In this document: piece by piece, positions 16,806-25,382 of the stretch | How positions within the stretch are numbered: the first letter of the stretch is position 1 | Layout: every line of letters begins with the position of its first letter | NCBI RefSeq assembly: GCF_937859865.1 | Contig: NZ_CALMAT010000033.1 | Span: forward strand, 2,789 to 53,930 | Origin: an uncultured Mucilaginibacter sp. | Lineage (GTDB): Bacteria > Bacteroidota > Bacteroidia > Sphingobacteriales > Sphingobacteriaceae | Length of the DNA stretch: 51,142 nucleotides | Direction of reading: 5' to 3' | Made by a program: the position numbers and the translations under genes | The notes under the pieces: model-generated | The model's input: only the letters and a program-made list of their open reading frames with translations | The model's database searches: none | Told to the model about the DNA's origin: nothing

Positions 16806-18092
16806 TTAAAGTTGGATTGATTTATCATTAATAACTGGCAGCTTTTTTTTGTTTTTGTGATAAAATCTCAATCCTGATATGATCCCTTTAGACTCGCTTA
16901 ACAAGGTACGAAAACGATGAGAATAAAATGGAAAACCACTTTTAAAAAGGCGTAAGTAATATATGGGCAAACCTTTATATAAATATTTGAGATATCCTGC
17001 TTCAGAATTTTGGGTTTGCTGTATTAAAACGGCAACAACATGCCCACGCATGTAGCTAAATAATTGCTTGTTTAAACTGCTTAATTCTCTTCTGTGTTTG
17101 TGATATACAATACAGCGAGGATTGTATTGAATAGTAAATCTTTTATCGGCTATTATTCTATACCACATTTCCGAGTCTTCACTACAACCAGAAGCCCCTG
17201 CCCCTAAAAGCTCGTTAAAATCCCCTTTTTCTTTAAAAACAGATGCCCTAAAAGCCATATTTGCACCTGCACCAATATCTGATGCCTTAGGCCCAAATGG
17301 CAATGTATTATGATAAAACAAACTATCATAGAAATGGTCTTGATAACCGCGGTTAAAGCTCCAGAATTTTTCAAAAATTTGCTGGCTTTCTGTATCCAAA
17401 CTTGAAGCAATAACTAAACCTGTCATTGCGGTTATGCTGGGTGTCAAAAAAGTTTCCCAAACCCTGTAGGCCCATAGCGGATGTACCTGGACATCATCAT
17501 CTACCCAGGCAATAATAGGATATTGTGCTTTTTGTATCCCTGTATTGCGTGCTATACTTAAACCCGGTTTTGGCTCTTTACAGTAGGTAACTCCTTTAAA
17601 TTTTTCTACTACTTTTAAGGTGCTATCATCTGTAGGTGCATTATCAACTATAATAATTTCTTTAGGAATACAAATTTGTTTAAACAAACTTTCTAAACAT
17701 ACTTGCAAATCTGTACTTCTATTGCGCGTGCAGATTATGACTGAAATATCAAGTTTATTTTCAGCAATGATTTTTTCGGACGAATATGTTCCAAATATTT
17801 CGTCCATTGTTTTAGTAAAACCAACATAATCTTTTTCCAGAAAAGCCCTTCTGTAAACATCAGTCAGTTCAGGCTTTGCATTATAAAAATTAACGGTAGA
17901 CGCAATTACAGTCAAGATTTTATAATCGGCATCGCTATTGTTAAAAACTTTATGATGCTCAACAAATAAATGCCCTAATGGAATTTGGCGCCACCAAAAA
18001 AAATAGTAACTACTTCCGTCAAGCTTAGAAATGATATTTTTTTCACTAAGTTGATCTAACTGAATATGCTTGATAGTATAAGGTAGTACCAT
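16806..18092 (-). CDS. Family 2 glycosyltransferase with N-terminal extension
   Basis: A 428-residue GT2 enzyme. About 110 residues of unrecognised sequence (MVLPYTIKHIQLDQLSEKNI onward) precede the catalytic domain LDISVIICTRNRSTDLQVCLESL, IIIVDNAPTDDSTLKVV, PGLSIARNTGI and the metal-binding PIIAWVDDDVQVHP. GAGASGCSEDSEMWYRII carries the later acidic motif. The extra N-terminal segment may position an acceptor; this is inference. It is probably co-transcribed with the downstream glycosyltransferase (3-bp gap) and is bounded upstream by composite repeat copy 2. Confidence 0.9.
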   Translation of the reverse strand: MVLPYTIKHIQLDQLSEKNIISKLDGSSYYFFWWRQIPLGHLFVEHHKVFNNSDADYKILTVIASTVNFYNAKPELTDVYRRAFLEKDYVGFTKTMDEIFGTYSSEKIIAENKLDISVIICTRNRSTDLQVCLESLFKQICIPKEIIIVDNAPTDDSTLKVVEKFKGVTYCKEPKPGLSIARNTGIQKAQYPIIAWVDDDVQVHPLWAYRVWETFLTPSITAMTGLVIASSLDTESQQIFEKFWSFNRGYQDHFYDSLFYHNTLPFGPKASDIGAGANMAFRASVFKEKGDFNELLGAGASGCSEDSEMWYRIIADKRFTIQYNPRCIVYHKHRRELSSLNKQLFSYMRGHVVAVLIQQTQNSEAGYLKYLYKGLPIYYLRLFKSGFPFYSHRFRTLLSESKGIISGLRFYHKNKKKLPVINDKSIQL

Positions 18093-18116
18093 GATGTTAA
18101 ATTAACAAAATATAAT

Positions 18117-18273
18117 AGCCTGTTTAAATTTATACAAAAGAAAATGTTAATGCTTCTTTTACTTTATAAAAATTCGTGCTTGTATCAATTTAAATAAATG
18201 AAAACTAAATGTTCGCCAATTTTTAGGTGATAAAAGAAGCATGGAGAACTTATCAAGTAAATTTTAAATAGGT
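18117..18273. repeat. Composite inverted-repeat element, copy 2
   Basis: The left arm AGCCTGTTTAAATTTATA (from 18117) and a decayed right arm AAATTTTAAATAGG (18259-18272) enclose motif copies at 18149-18173 (AATGCTTCTTTTA then CTTTATAAAAAT) and 18218-18242 (AATTTTTA, GGTGA, TAAAAGAAGCAT). It ends 2 bp from the next gene's stop. Confidence 0.85.
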
Positions 18274-18274
18274 T

Positions 18275-19252
18275 TTAATTTTCTTTTAATATCCGCAAAC
18301 TTAGTTTAATTATTTTTTTAATAACAGTTTCATCTACATAAACTTTTATTATTTCCCTAATTTGGTTATAAACCAATCTTTTATTTCTGGTAAGGTGCCA
18401 AAGTTCTACGGTATGATCTAATGCCCAATGAATATAATACTTCCTGGCCAATGTGTTTAACCTTTTCTGATCTTGTTTTGGCAGATAGCTGCTAATTATA
18501 GAAATTACTTTTGCCGTATCCCGAATATTTTTACCACTTATAAAGCTATTCCTGGAGATCGAACTATCATGCTCCCGATATTCTGCAAATATTTCGGGTG
18601 TGTATGCTGTAGGATAATACTTAGCAATTCTAGCCCACATTTCCCAGTCTTCTCCGTACGTAACAGCATAAAAGCTGCCTAATTTCTCATAAACTTCTCG
18701 CTTTACAGATATGGTAACATATTGAAGTCTGCCGTGCTCTGCCAACTTGTATAACCAATCTTTTAAAATCCCGGGTTCTTGTGCTTCTGTTCTGGATGGT
18801 CTTAAAATAGTACCATTATTATCAATATAATCCCACGCACTATACGCTGCCCCAGCTTCAGGATAGCGGTCAAACAGTTCTTTTATCCGTTTGTAATAGC
18901 CTTTTTTTACACGGTCGTCTCCATGTAACAAATGGATATGATAACCTTTTGCACGATTGATACAAGTTTCAAAATTGCGAAGGCTGCCTACATTTTTTTC
19001 TTGCCGATAATACAATACACGCCCTTTGCCAATACTTTTTACCAACGCTTCAACATCGGCATCTGTGCTGCAATCGTCAACAACTTCTATTTGCATCATG
19101 CTTTCCCCCGGGTCTTGAACTAACACACTTTGTATGGCATCCAGCAAAAAAACAGAACAATTGTAGGCAGGTATCATTACAGACCAAAAAGGCCGTGTTA
19201 AATCTCCCGAAAGAGGTGCAATTTGAGGCGGTGAATCAGGAATTCTTTGCAC
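18275..19252 (-). CDS. Family 2 glycosyltransferase (paralogue of 20684-21703)
   Basis: A 325-residue GT2. The catalytic region shows RPFWSVMIPAYNCSVFLLDAI, MQIEVVDDCSTDADVEALV, NVGSLRNFETCINRAKG, HLLHGDDRVKKGYY (metal site) and YGEDWEMWARIAKYYP (ED motif). It is clearly paralogous to the gene at 20684-21703: both begin with RIPD-PP, share VVDDCSTD, GSLRNFETC, HLLHGDD and YGEDWEMWARIA, and differ mainly in the C-terminal third. The two copies bracket the ABC ATPase gene, so duplication followed by divergence to different linkages is likely. Confidence 0.92.
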   Translation of the reverse strand: MQRIPDSPPQIAPLSGDLTRPFWSVMIPAYNCSVFLLDAIQSVLVQDPGESMMQIEVVDDCSTDADVEALVKSIGKGRVLYYRQEKNVGSLRNFETCINRAKGYHIHLLHGDDRVKKGYYKRIKELFDRYPEAGAAYSAWDYIDNNGTILRPSRTEAQEPGILKDWLYKLAEHGRLQYVTISVKREVYEKLGSFYAVTYGEDWEMWARIAKYYPTAYTPEIFAEYREHDSSISRNSFISGKNIRDTAKVISIISSYLPKQDQKRLNTLARKYYIHWALDHTVELWHLTRNKRLVYNQIREIIKVYVDETVIKKIIKLSLRILKEN

Positions 19253-19290
19253 AAGTTGTTAGTTATGGTTTTTAATACAGAATTATTGCC

Positions 19291-20577
19291 TTACAAGTCA
19301 ATAGGTATGTTAGCGGGCTTTAATACGAACGGCAAAACCGGGCGGACAAACCCCGGCCATTTATAAAGCCTATTGTCGTTTTCGCGGTAATCGGCCACTT
19401 CAAAGAAAAGACATGCATCAAATTTGTATAGAAAATGAGAAGTATTTTCCATAAAAAAAAGCGAAATAAAATAGGAGCCGTCGTTAAGAAAGTTTGCAGG
19501 AATAGTGCATTCCCCTTCGATGACCCCTTTATCAGATAATACAGGTTGTGTTGGAATACTAAAAATACATTCTCCTAATAAAGTATAAAGCGTTAAGTCT
19601 GTTGATAAATTGATCTGATCACTAAAATTATAAAATTTAAATTTAACAGTAAGGGCAGTACGAACGGTGATAGGTTCTAAAGGACTTAGCAAATCTGGCA
19701 CCAGTTCGACCGAAAGGACTTTAATCAACTCGTTTCCGGGTGCTTCTTTTACCGTATCATATTTGTATTTATTTATCGAGTTTTTTTGAAATGCGCCCAG
19801 GTAATGGTTAACTACTTCTTTTACGTCGCCTTGCGCATATACCCTTCCTTTATCCAACCAGATTGCTTTTGAACAAAGTTTATTGATTGCATTTATGTTA
19901 TGGCTAACGAACAGGATTGTACGTCCTTCTTCGGTTGAAACCTGCCCCATCTTGCCCAAACATTTTTTCTGGAACTCGATATCCCCAACCGCCAAAACTT
20001 CATCAATAATCATAATGTCTGTTTCTAAATGCGCGGCAACAGCAAACGCCAAACGGACGTACATGCCTGATGAGTATCGCTTTACGGGTGTATCTATATA
20101 ACGTTCTACACCTGCAAAATCTACGATTTCATCAAAACGTTTTGTAATTTCTTTTTTGCGCATCCCCAAAATTGCGCCGTTTAAGTATATGTTTTCCCTT
20201 CCGGTCAATTCAGGGTGAAAGCCCGTACCAACTTCCAGTAAGCTGGCAATTTTACCTTTTATTTTAACATTACCGGATGTTGGAGTGGTTACCCTGCTTA
20301 ATATTTTTAACAAAGTACTTTTTCCGGCACCGTTGCCGCCAATAATCCCAACTGCTTCGCCATGTTTAATCTCAAAACTTACGTCCTTTAAGCTCCAAAC
20401 CACATCGCTGCTGCCTTTTTTGGTCCTGTCGTTTACTTCTCCTACCGTTAAAAAAGGGTCTTCTTTGCCACGTACTTTTGCAAACCATCGTTCCAGGTCA
20501 CGTGAAATCGTACCTGTTCCGACCTCGCCTAAACGGTAAACTTTTGAAAGATTTTCAACTTTAATTACTGTAGACAT
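19291..20577 (-). CDS. O-antigen/polysaccharide export ABC transporter, ATP-binding subunit (Wzt-like)
   Basis: A 428-residue ATPase of an ABC-2-type polysaccharide exporter that moves undecaprenyl-linked glycans across the inner membrane. The nucleotide-binding domain (about 1-245) has Walker A IIGGNGAGKSTLL (78-90), signature KRYSSGMYVRLAFAVAA and Walker B TDIMIIDEVLAVGD. The N-terminal insertion (residues 17-55) is usual for this class. The C-terminal domain (about 270-428) is the Wzt glycan-recognition type, which reads the polymer end. No membrane partner (Wzm) gene is present in the window, so the permease must lie elsewhere. A motif-like segment is read here as TVKEAPG (19741-19764). 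Confidence 0.93.
   Translation of the reverse strand: MSTVIKVENLSKVYRLGEVGTGTISRDLERWFAKVRGKEDPFLTVGEVNDRTKKGSSDVVWSLKDVSFEIKHGEAVGIIGGNGAGKSTLLKILSRVTTPTSGNVKIKGKIASLLEVGTGFHPELTGRENIYLNGAILGMRKKEITKRFDEIVDFAGVERYIDTPVKRYSSGMYVRLAFAVAAHLETDIMIIDEVLAVGDIEFQKKCLGKMGQVSTEEGRTILFVSHNINAINKLCSKAIWLDKGRVYAQGDVKEVVNHYLGAFQKNSINKYKYDTVKEAPGNELIKVLSVELVPDLLSPLEPITVRTALTVKFKFYNFSDQINLSTDLTLYTLLGECIFSIPTQPVLSDKGVIEGECTIPANFLNDGSYFISLFFMENTSHFLYKFDACLFFEVADYRENDNRLYKWPGFVRPVLPFVLKPANIPIDL
19741..19764 (-). repeat. GAAGCA-type motif inside the ABC ATPase gene
   Basis: TGCTTCTTTTA, CCGTA, TCATATTT is antisense on the + strand and is read as KYDTVKEAP. It has the core and AT flank, but the ending is GCACC rather than GCAT. 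Confidence 0.4.
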
Positions 20578-20683
20578 GTTTTTTTAAATTATGAAGTAGT
20601 TTTATCCTGCAAGCATCAAAACTACTTGTACGGCTGAATAGAAATTGTGTATCAAATTTATACACAAGAAACGGCAAAATGAA

Positions 20684-21703
20684 TCAGATACTTGACTTAA
20701 CCAGTTTTTGTACCTGCTTAAACTTTAATAAATGCATGAGGTAAAAGCGGTACATCCAATAATAAGTCCTTAAATTTTTATGCATTCTAAAAGCCCCTTC
20801 TGCCTGCAAAAAAGCAGCCTCTTTATTAGTCAACAATAAACTGTTTGCCACTTTGATACAAAATATAGCATAATATATAAGCGCTTCTTTTTTAAGCTTT
20901 CCTTGGTGTGATACCGGAAGGTAACCTTGGATGATATCAACTACTTTAACAATATCATGGATATTTTGGCCGCTTAAAAACGAGCCATGGCTAATCCCCG
21001 AGTTGTAAGCAACGCGGTAATGAGCCAAATTTTTGGGCGAGTAAGCTACCGGAAAACGGGATGCAATCCTGGCCCACATTTCCCAATCTTCGCCGTAATG
21101 TACGGCATAAAAACTGCCAATAGTTTCGTAAACGCTTCTTTTTACTACAATTGCAGGAGGCTGTATCAACTGACGGCCAGCTATTTTAAACAGAAAATCT
21201 TTGATTATTCCCGGCTTTTTTAACAAGATAGGATTATCAATATCTAATTTATTGCTTTGCCCGTCAATAAAAGAAAAGTTGGTAAAAGCAGCGCCCGCAT
21301 CGGGATTTGCCAAAAACAAATTTTCTATTTCCTGGTAAAAACCCTGTTCTACATTGTCGTCTCCATGCAGCAGATGCACCCAATGCCCGTTTGCCCGGTT
21401 TAAACAGGTTTCAAAATTCCGTAAACTGCCCCTGTTTTGTTTTTGCTTAAAACATTTTATCCTTCCTTTTCCCAATGCTTCAACCAAAGCAGCAACATTG
21501 CCGTCGGTGCTGCAATCGTCCACCACCTCTATCTGCATTTTCGCCTCGCCGGGGTCTTGAGAAAGCACACTTTTTATCGTATCGCCTAAAAATGCAATAC
21601 AATTGTAAGTCGGTATCATGACTGACCATTGCGGACGCGCTAACTCATCAATAGCAGTTACCGGCAATATTACAGGTGGAGCGTCAGGAATCCGATCATT
21701 CAT
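20684..21703 (-). CDS. Family 2 glycosyltransferase (paralogue of 18275-19252)
   Basis: A 339-residue GT2 with RPQWSVMIPTYNCIAFLGDTI, MQIEVVDDCSTDGNVAALV, NRGSLRNFETCLNRANGHW, VHLLHGDDNVEQGFY and YGEDWEMWARIASRFP. It is the likely first gene of the leftward glycan operon (20684 down to about 14500, interrupted by repeat elements). It shares its unusual N-terminal RIPDAPP leader and catalytic motifs with the 325-residue paralogue on the other side of the ABC gene. The C-terminal portion is basic and hydrophobic (YYWMYRFYLMHLLKFKQVQKLVKS), suiting peripheral membrane attachment. Confidence 0.92.
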   Translation of the reverse strand: MNDRIPDAPPVILPVTAIDELARPQWSVMIPTYNCIAFLGDTIKSVLSQDPGEAKMQIEVVDDCSTDGNVAALVEALGKGRIKCFKQKQNRGSLRNFETCLNRANGHWVHLLHGDDNVEQGFYQEIENLFLANPDAGAAFTNFSFIDGQSNKLDIDNPILLKKPGIIKDFLFKIAGRQLIQPPAIVVKRSVYETIGSFYAVHYGEDWEMWARIASRFPVAYSPKNLAHYRVAYNSGISHGSFLSGQNIHDIVKVVDIIQGYLPVSHQGKLKKEALIYYAIFCIKVANSLLLTNKEAAFLQAEGAFRMHKNLRTYYWMYRFYLMHLLKFKQVQKLVKSSI

Positions 21704-21910
21704 AGTATGTTTTGCAAAACAGGTATCGTTAGTAACAATTAAAAAAATTATACTACAATATTATCAACAATAATAATATTAACAAATGTAATTGGTTAGT
21801 AAACAGCTACAATTAGGGCAATGGAGATCGGGCATTTAAAAAACAATACAATAATAATATTTTTTAATAACGTTTATGTGCTTCTTCAAATTTTATTCGA
21901 TGTGGTTTGC

Positions 21911-22002
21911 ATACTTCTTTTACGCCCAAAAAAACAGCAAAGTTTCTACACTTTTAAACATTGTAAAAACAAACTTAAAAAATATAGGCATAAAAGAAGC
22001 AT
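21911..22002. repeat. Inverted motif pair without the GCCTGTTTAAATT arms
   Basis: ATACTTCTTTTA then CGCCCAAAAAAAC (21911-21933) faces AATATAGGCA then TAAAAGAAGCAT (21981-22002). It lies in the roughly 390-bp divergent space 21704-22090 between the glycan operon and the thioesterase; otherwise this space is AT-rich with no gene seen. The typical outer arms are not recognisable. Confidence 0.7.
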
Positions 22003-22090
22003 TAAAAAAATGCGGTTACTTGTTTAATTGTATTTTTTGAACGATCAATCCGAAAAAACACAAACTCAACTATTAAATTTACTTTTGCGG

Positions 22091-22477
22091 ATGACTTTGG
22101 ACGAACGCATCGAAAATTCTGTAACGCGTGTTTTTAAAACCGTATTTCCCAACACCACCAACCATTACGATACGCTTTTTGGCGGCACGGCCATGATGAT
22201 GATGGACGAAGTAGCTTTCATAACGGCCACGCGTTTCAGCCGCAAAAGGCTGGTTACGGTTTCTTCGGATAAAATCAATTTCACCGTCCCGATTCCGGCT
22301 GGGACGATTATGGAACTAGTTGGCCGCGTAATTTATATTGGCCGCACAAGCATGAAAGTAATGGTCGAAATTTTTGTCGAGCAGATGTACGAAGATGTGC
22401 GTTACCGCGCCATTCACGGCGAGTTTACTTTCGTAGCTGTTGATGAGCACAAAAAACCGACACCAATTTTAGGCTGA
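22091..22477 (+). CDS. Acyl-CoA thioesterase, hotdog fold
   Basis: A 128-residue cytoplasmic thioesterase of the YciA/acyl-CoA hydrolase group. Evidence is VFPNTTNHYDTLFGGTAMMMMDEVAFITATRFSRKRLVTVSSDKINFTVPI: the N-x-x-x-TLFGG-x-x-MD segment is the hotdog active-site loop, and the TVSSDKINF strand follows as usual. The ATG at 22091 is chosen; a TTG at 22028 would add 21 residues not expected in the family and would run into the repeat. Its last codons (PTPILG and stop) are written in a copy of the dispersed motif. It is divergent from the glycan block and precedes the SerB-like gene. Confidence 0.9.
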   Translation: MTLDERIENSVTRVFKTVFPNTTNHYDTLFGGTAMMMMDEVAFITATRFSRKRLVTVSSDKINFTVPIPAGTIMELVGRVIYIGRTSMKVMVEIFVEQMYEDVRYRAIHGEFTFVAVDEHKKPTPILG

Positions 22478-22489
22478 TAAAAGAAGCAT
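22465..22489 (+). repeat. Dispersed motif overlapping the thioesterase stop codon
   Basis: AATTTTA, GGCTGA, TAAAAGAAGCAT: the TGA of the thioesterase lies within the variable centre of the motif, so the element supplies the end of the protein. Confidence 0.85.
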
Positions 22490-22499
22490 GATGGCAAAT

Positions 22500-22548
22500 A
22501 GTTTATTGCTGATAGTTCATAGTTCATTGCTGATAGTTCATGGTTTAA
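22500..22548 (+). repeat. Short direct repeats before the SerB-like gene
   Basis: The unit TTGCTGATAGTTCAT occurs twice (starting near 22506 and 22528), with TAGTTCAT-type repeats between, followed by GCCGAAAGCCGAAAGCTGAT repeats. The 138-bp space up to 22615 is simple-sequence DNA with no gene seen. Confidence 0.6.
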
Positions 22549-22615
22549 GGCAGAAGCTGATTGCCGAAAGCCGAAAGCTGATAGCTAATTTCCAAAACCC
22601 CAAACCTCCTACCTT

Positions 22616-23905
22616 ATGCCCCAGTATTTTATCATTGATTTCGACAGTACTTTTACCCAAGTTGAAGCACTTGACGAACTTGCCCGTATTTCGTTAAAAG
22701 ACCATCCCGACCGGGAAAAAATATACAAACAGATTGAAGATTTGACCAATGCAGCGATGGAAGGCCGCCTGTCGTTTACGGAAAGTCTGGCCAGACGCGT
22801 AAAGCTGTTGCAGGCCAACCGCGCTCATTTAGATTTATTGGTGAAGCATTTGCGCAAAAAAGTGTCGGCTTCTTTTTCGCGCAACCGCAACTTTTTTAAA
22901 GAACACCGCGATGAAGTTTTAATCGTTTCGGGCGGCTTTAAAGAATTTATCACGCCGGTGGTAACCAAATATTTTATCAAAACCGAAAATATTTATGCCA
23001 ATACTTTTGTGTTTGATGAACGCGGAAACATCATTGGCTACGATCCAGAAAACCCGCTTTCGCAGGAAGGCGGCAAGGTTAAGCTGCTGCGCGAACTTAA
23101 TTTGCCGGGCGAACTGTTTGGCATCGGCGACGGGCATTCGGATTTTCAATTGAAAGAATTTGGGCTGATTAAAAAGTTTTTTGCATTTACGGAGAACATC
23201 GAACGCAAAACGATTGTAGAAAAAGCCGATTACGTTACGCCCAATTTTGATGAGTTTTTGTACATCAACAAGTTTTCGCGCGCTATTTCTTATCCCAAAA
23301 ACCGCATTAAATGTTTGGTTGTTGGCGATGTTGCCGACGAAGCCGTAATACAATTGGGAAAAGAAGGCTATAACATCCGCATCCGCCCAAAAATTGAAGA
23401 CAAATATTTGCAGGAAGCCGGGATTTTGTTTTGCGATGAAGACACGCAGCCAACGGAACAGCAATTAGAAAAAGCCGGACGCCTGAAAGTGATCGGTTGT
23501 TTTGGCAAAGCAAACCGCAACATCTGCGATTTTGCCTGCGAAAAAGGCATCATCATTTTTGATGACATCAAACACAACCCGCGCAACAGCGATTTTATCC
23601 CGAAACGGGTGATGGATTTTATGAACGAAGGCAAAACGCATACAAGTGTCAACTTTCCAGATCTGCAGCCGCCGCGTGTGAATAATGCGCATCGGTTAAT
23701 CCATATCCATAAAAACGTTCCGGGAATTTTGGCCAAAATCAATGCTATTTTTGCCCGCCATGAAATCAATATCGTTGGCGAATTTTTGGTAACCAACCCG
23801 CGCATTGGTTATGTAATTACCGATGTAAATGCAGGTTACGATCCGCAGGTTTTAACAGAACTTAAAGGGATTGAGCACACGATTAAATTTAGGTTGCTGT
23901 ATTGA
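22616..23905 (+). CDS. Phosphoserine phosphatase fused to a SerA-like regulatory remnant
   Basis: A 429-residue two-part protein. Residues 1-215 are a SerB-type HAD phosphatase: IIDFDSTFTQVEALDELA (Asp8 nucleophile, Asp10), LIVSGGFKEF (Ser105) and GIGDGHSDFQL (171-176). It should hydrolyse phosphoserine in serine synthesis. Residues 230-350 resemble the phosphoglycerate dehydrogenase substrate domain (LEKAGRLKVIGCFGKANRNICDFA, then THTSVNFPDL), and 360-429 form an ACT domain (RLIHIHKNVPGILAKINAIF, then NPRIGYVITDVN). The NAD-binding Rossmann domain of SerA, with its GxGxxG and catalytic His, is absent. The tail is therefore probably a serine sensor rather than a dehydrogenase. Confidence 0.88.
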   Translation: MPQYFIIDFDSTFTQVEALDELARISLKDHPDREKIYKQIEDLTNAAMEGRLSFTESLARRVKLLQANRAHLDLLVKHLRKKVSASFSRNRNFFKEHRDEVLIVSGGFKEFITPVVTKYFIKTENIYANTFVFDERGNIIGYDPENPLSQEGGKVKLLRELNLPGELFGIGDGHSDFQLKEFGLIKKFFAFTENIERKTIVEKADYVTPNFDEFLYINKFSRAISYPKNRIKCLVVGDVADEAVIQLGKEGYNIRIRPKIEDKYLQEAGILFCDEDTQPTEQQLEKAGRLKVIGCFGKANRNICDFACEKGIIIFDDIKHNPRNSDFIPKRVMDFMNEGKTHTSVNFPDLQPPRVNNAHRLIHIHKNVPGILAKINAIFARHEINIVGEFLVTNPRIGYVITDVNAGYDPQVLTELKGIEHTIKFRLLY

Positions 23906-23915
23906 TTGGCTACGC

Positions 23916-24033
23916 TGTCATCTCAAAACGAAGTGAAGGTCTTCTTTTAAACAAGAACAATAAATTTAGGTGGTAAAAGAAGCATGGCACCTTTTGCATT
24001 GCAGAAGATTCCTTCCTTCGTTTCAGAATGACA
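23916..24033. repeat. Long inverted repeat with a motif copy nested in its loop
   Basis: The arms TGTCATCTCAAAACGAAGTG plus AAGGTCTTCT (23916-23945) and AGAAGATTCCTTCC plus TTCGTTTCAGAATGACA (24003-24033) pair imperfectly. A full 25-bp motif (23962-23985; AAATTTAGGTGG, TAAAAGAAGCAT) lies in the loop. It sits between convergent genes, so a terminator role is plausible, and it is related to the element at 2253-2352. Confidence 0.75.
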
Positions 24034-24040
24034 AAACTCA

Positions 24041-25336
24041 TTAAGCTTTTGCTACTTCCGGTGCATTTATTTCGCTCAATTGCATCGGCACTAATTTTTT
24101 TGTCCTAAAAAAAGTAGTCAAAACCACAATCAAAGTCATGGTTCCGCCAAAAATAACCGAAGTAACTGTTCCCATCAAACGTGCCGTAACGCCGGATTCG
24201 AAAGCACCGATTTCGTTAGAAGAACCGATGAACATGGAATTTACGGCAGAAACCCGGCCACGCATCTGATCCGGAGTGAGCAACTGCATAATGGTTGAGC
24301 GAATTAAAACACTCACGCTATCAAAAGCACCCAGCATAAACAGGCAAAAAAGCGACAAGTAAAAGTTTTTTGAAAGCCCGAAACAGATAATCGAAATACC
24401 AAAACCGGTAACGGCAACCAACAAATTTCGCCACGGTTTTCCCATGGGAGAAATGCGTGTCATCGCCAGCATGGTTAAAACAGCGCCAACAGAATCGGCG
24501 GCACGCATCAACCCAAAACCTTCTGCGCCTACTTTCAAAATATCGTTGGCAAAAATCGGCAGTAAAGCCACGGCCCCGCCAAAAAATACGGAGAACAGGT
24601 CTAAACTTAATGCGCCCAGCAGCATTCGGTTTCCAAAAACAAAACTAATGCCTTCGGACAGACTTTTGTAAATGCTTTCTTTAGGCACAAATTCTGGTTG
24701 ATGGCGTTTTAAAGTAATAATGGCAATAATAGCAGTCGTAATAAAAACCACCACAAAAGAAAAAGTAACCGAGATACCTAAATGATCAAACAGCAAACCT
24801 CCAGCCAGCGGACCTAAAACAGAGGCAGTTTGATAAGCCGAACTGTTCCAGGTAGAAGAATTGGGATACAATTCGCGTGGGATGATTCTCGTCATTACAG
24901 AAAAAGCCGTTGGTCCGTAAAAACCACGCGCCAAGCCGATAAAAAAGATCATGGCATAAATGACGACTACAATATGTTGGGCACTCAAATAAGTTCGTGC
25001 AGTAGGCAGTGTTACGAGCAGCATAATGCCGGAGCAAACCCACATCACCGAAAAGATCATCAGCAACAAACCTTTTTTCTCCGATTTATCGGCCACATAA
25101 CCGCCATACAAAGCAATACCGATGGAAGGAATGGCTTCGGCCAAACCGATCATCCCTAAAGCCAAAGCGCTTTTTGTTAACTGGTAAATGTAGTAGCCAA
25201 CAATAACGGCCTGCATTTGGTAGGCAAACGTTAAAAAGAAACGCATGGCGAGGTAAGAACGGAACTCCTTAAAACGGAGCGCGGCAAATGGATCGGGTTT
25301 GGTTACGGGTTGGTGATCTTCGTCGGACACAGACAC
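24041..25336 (-). CDS. MFS transporter (drug/siderophore exporter type)
   Basis: A 431-residue major facilitator with about 12 hydrophobic helices. Family traits are FKEFRSYLAMRFFLTFAYQMQAVIVGYYIYQLTKSALALG, then IALYGGYVADKSEKKGLLL (the G-x-x-x-D-x-x-x-(R/K)-(R/K) motif A between helices 2 and 3), and RGFYGPTAFSVMTRIIP. It resembles the EntS/MFS_3 exporter group; the substrate is unknown. It is preceded by a motif copy (25338-25362) and transcribed leftward, convergent with the SerB-like gene, with the nested inverted repeat between. Confidence 0.9.
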   Translation of the reverse strand: MSVSDEDHQPVTKPDPFAALRFKEFRSYLAMRFFLTFAYQMQAVIVGYYIYQLTKSALALGMIGLAEAIPSIGIALYGGYVADKSEKKGLLLMIFSVMWVCSGIMLLVTLPTARTYLSAQHIVVVIYAMIFFIGLARGFYGPTAFSVMTRIIPRELYPNSSTWNSSAYQTASVLGPLAGGLLFDHLGISVTFSFVVVFITTAIIAIITLKRHQPEFVPKESIYKSLSEGISFVFGNRMLLGALSLDLFSVFFGGAVALLPIFANDILKVGAEGFGLMRAADSVGAVLTMLAMTRISPMGKPWRNLLVAVTGFGISIICFGLSKNFYLSLFCLFMLGAFDSVSVLIRSTIMQLLTPDQMRGRVSAVNSMFIGSSNEIGAFESGVTARLMGTVTSVIFGGTMTLIVVLTTFFRTKKLVPMQLSEINAPEVAKA

Positions 25337-25337
25337 T

Positions 25338-25362
25338 AAATTTTATGTGGTAAAAGAAGCAT
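25338..25362 (+). repeat. Single dispersed motif, GAAGCAT subtype
   Basis: AAATTTTA, TGTGG, TAAAAGAAGCAT, starting 1 bp upstream of the MFS start codon. Confidence 0.85.
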
Positions 25363-25382
25363 CGTTGCTTCGGTTTTGTTTT

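Noticed and set aside
21821-22027. 68-codon plus-strand frame between the glycan operon and the thioesterase
   Set aside because: It is formed across the inverted motif pair and AT-rich DNA; the residues are low-complexity (I, F, K, N) with no domain signal.
22919-23805. Antisense frames of up to 181 codons opposite the SerB-like gene
   Set aside because: Shadow frames; the sense strand has clear HAD and ACT motifs.
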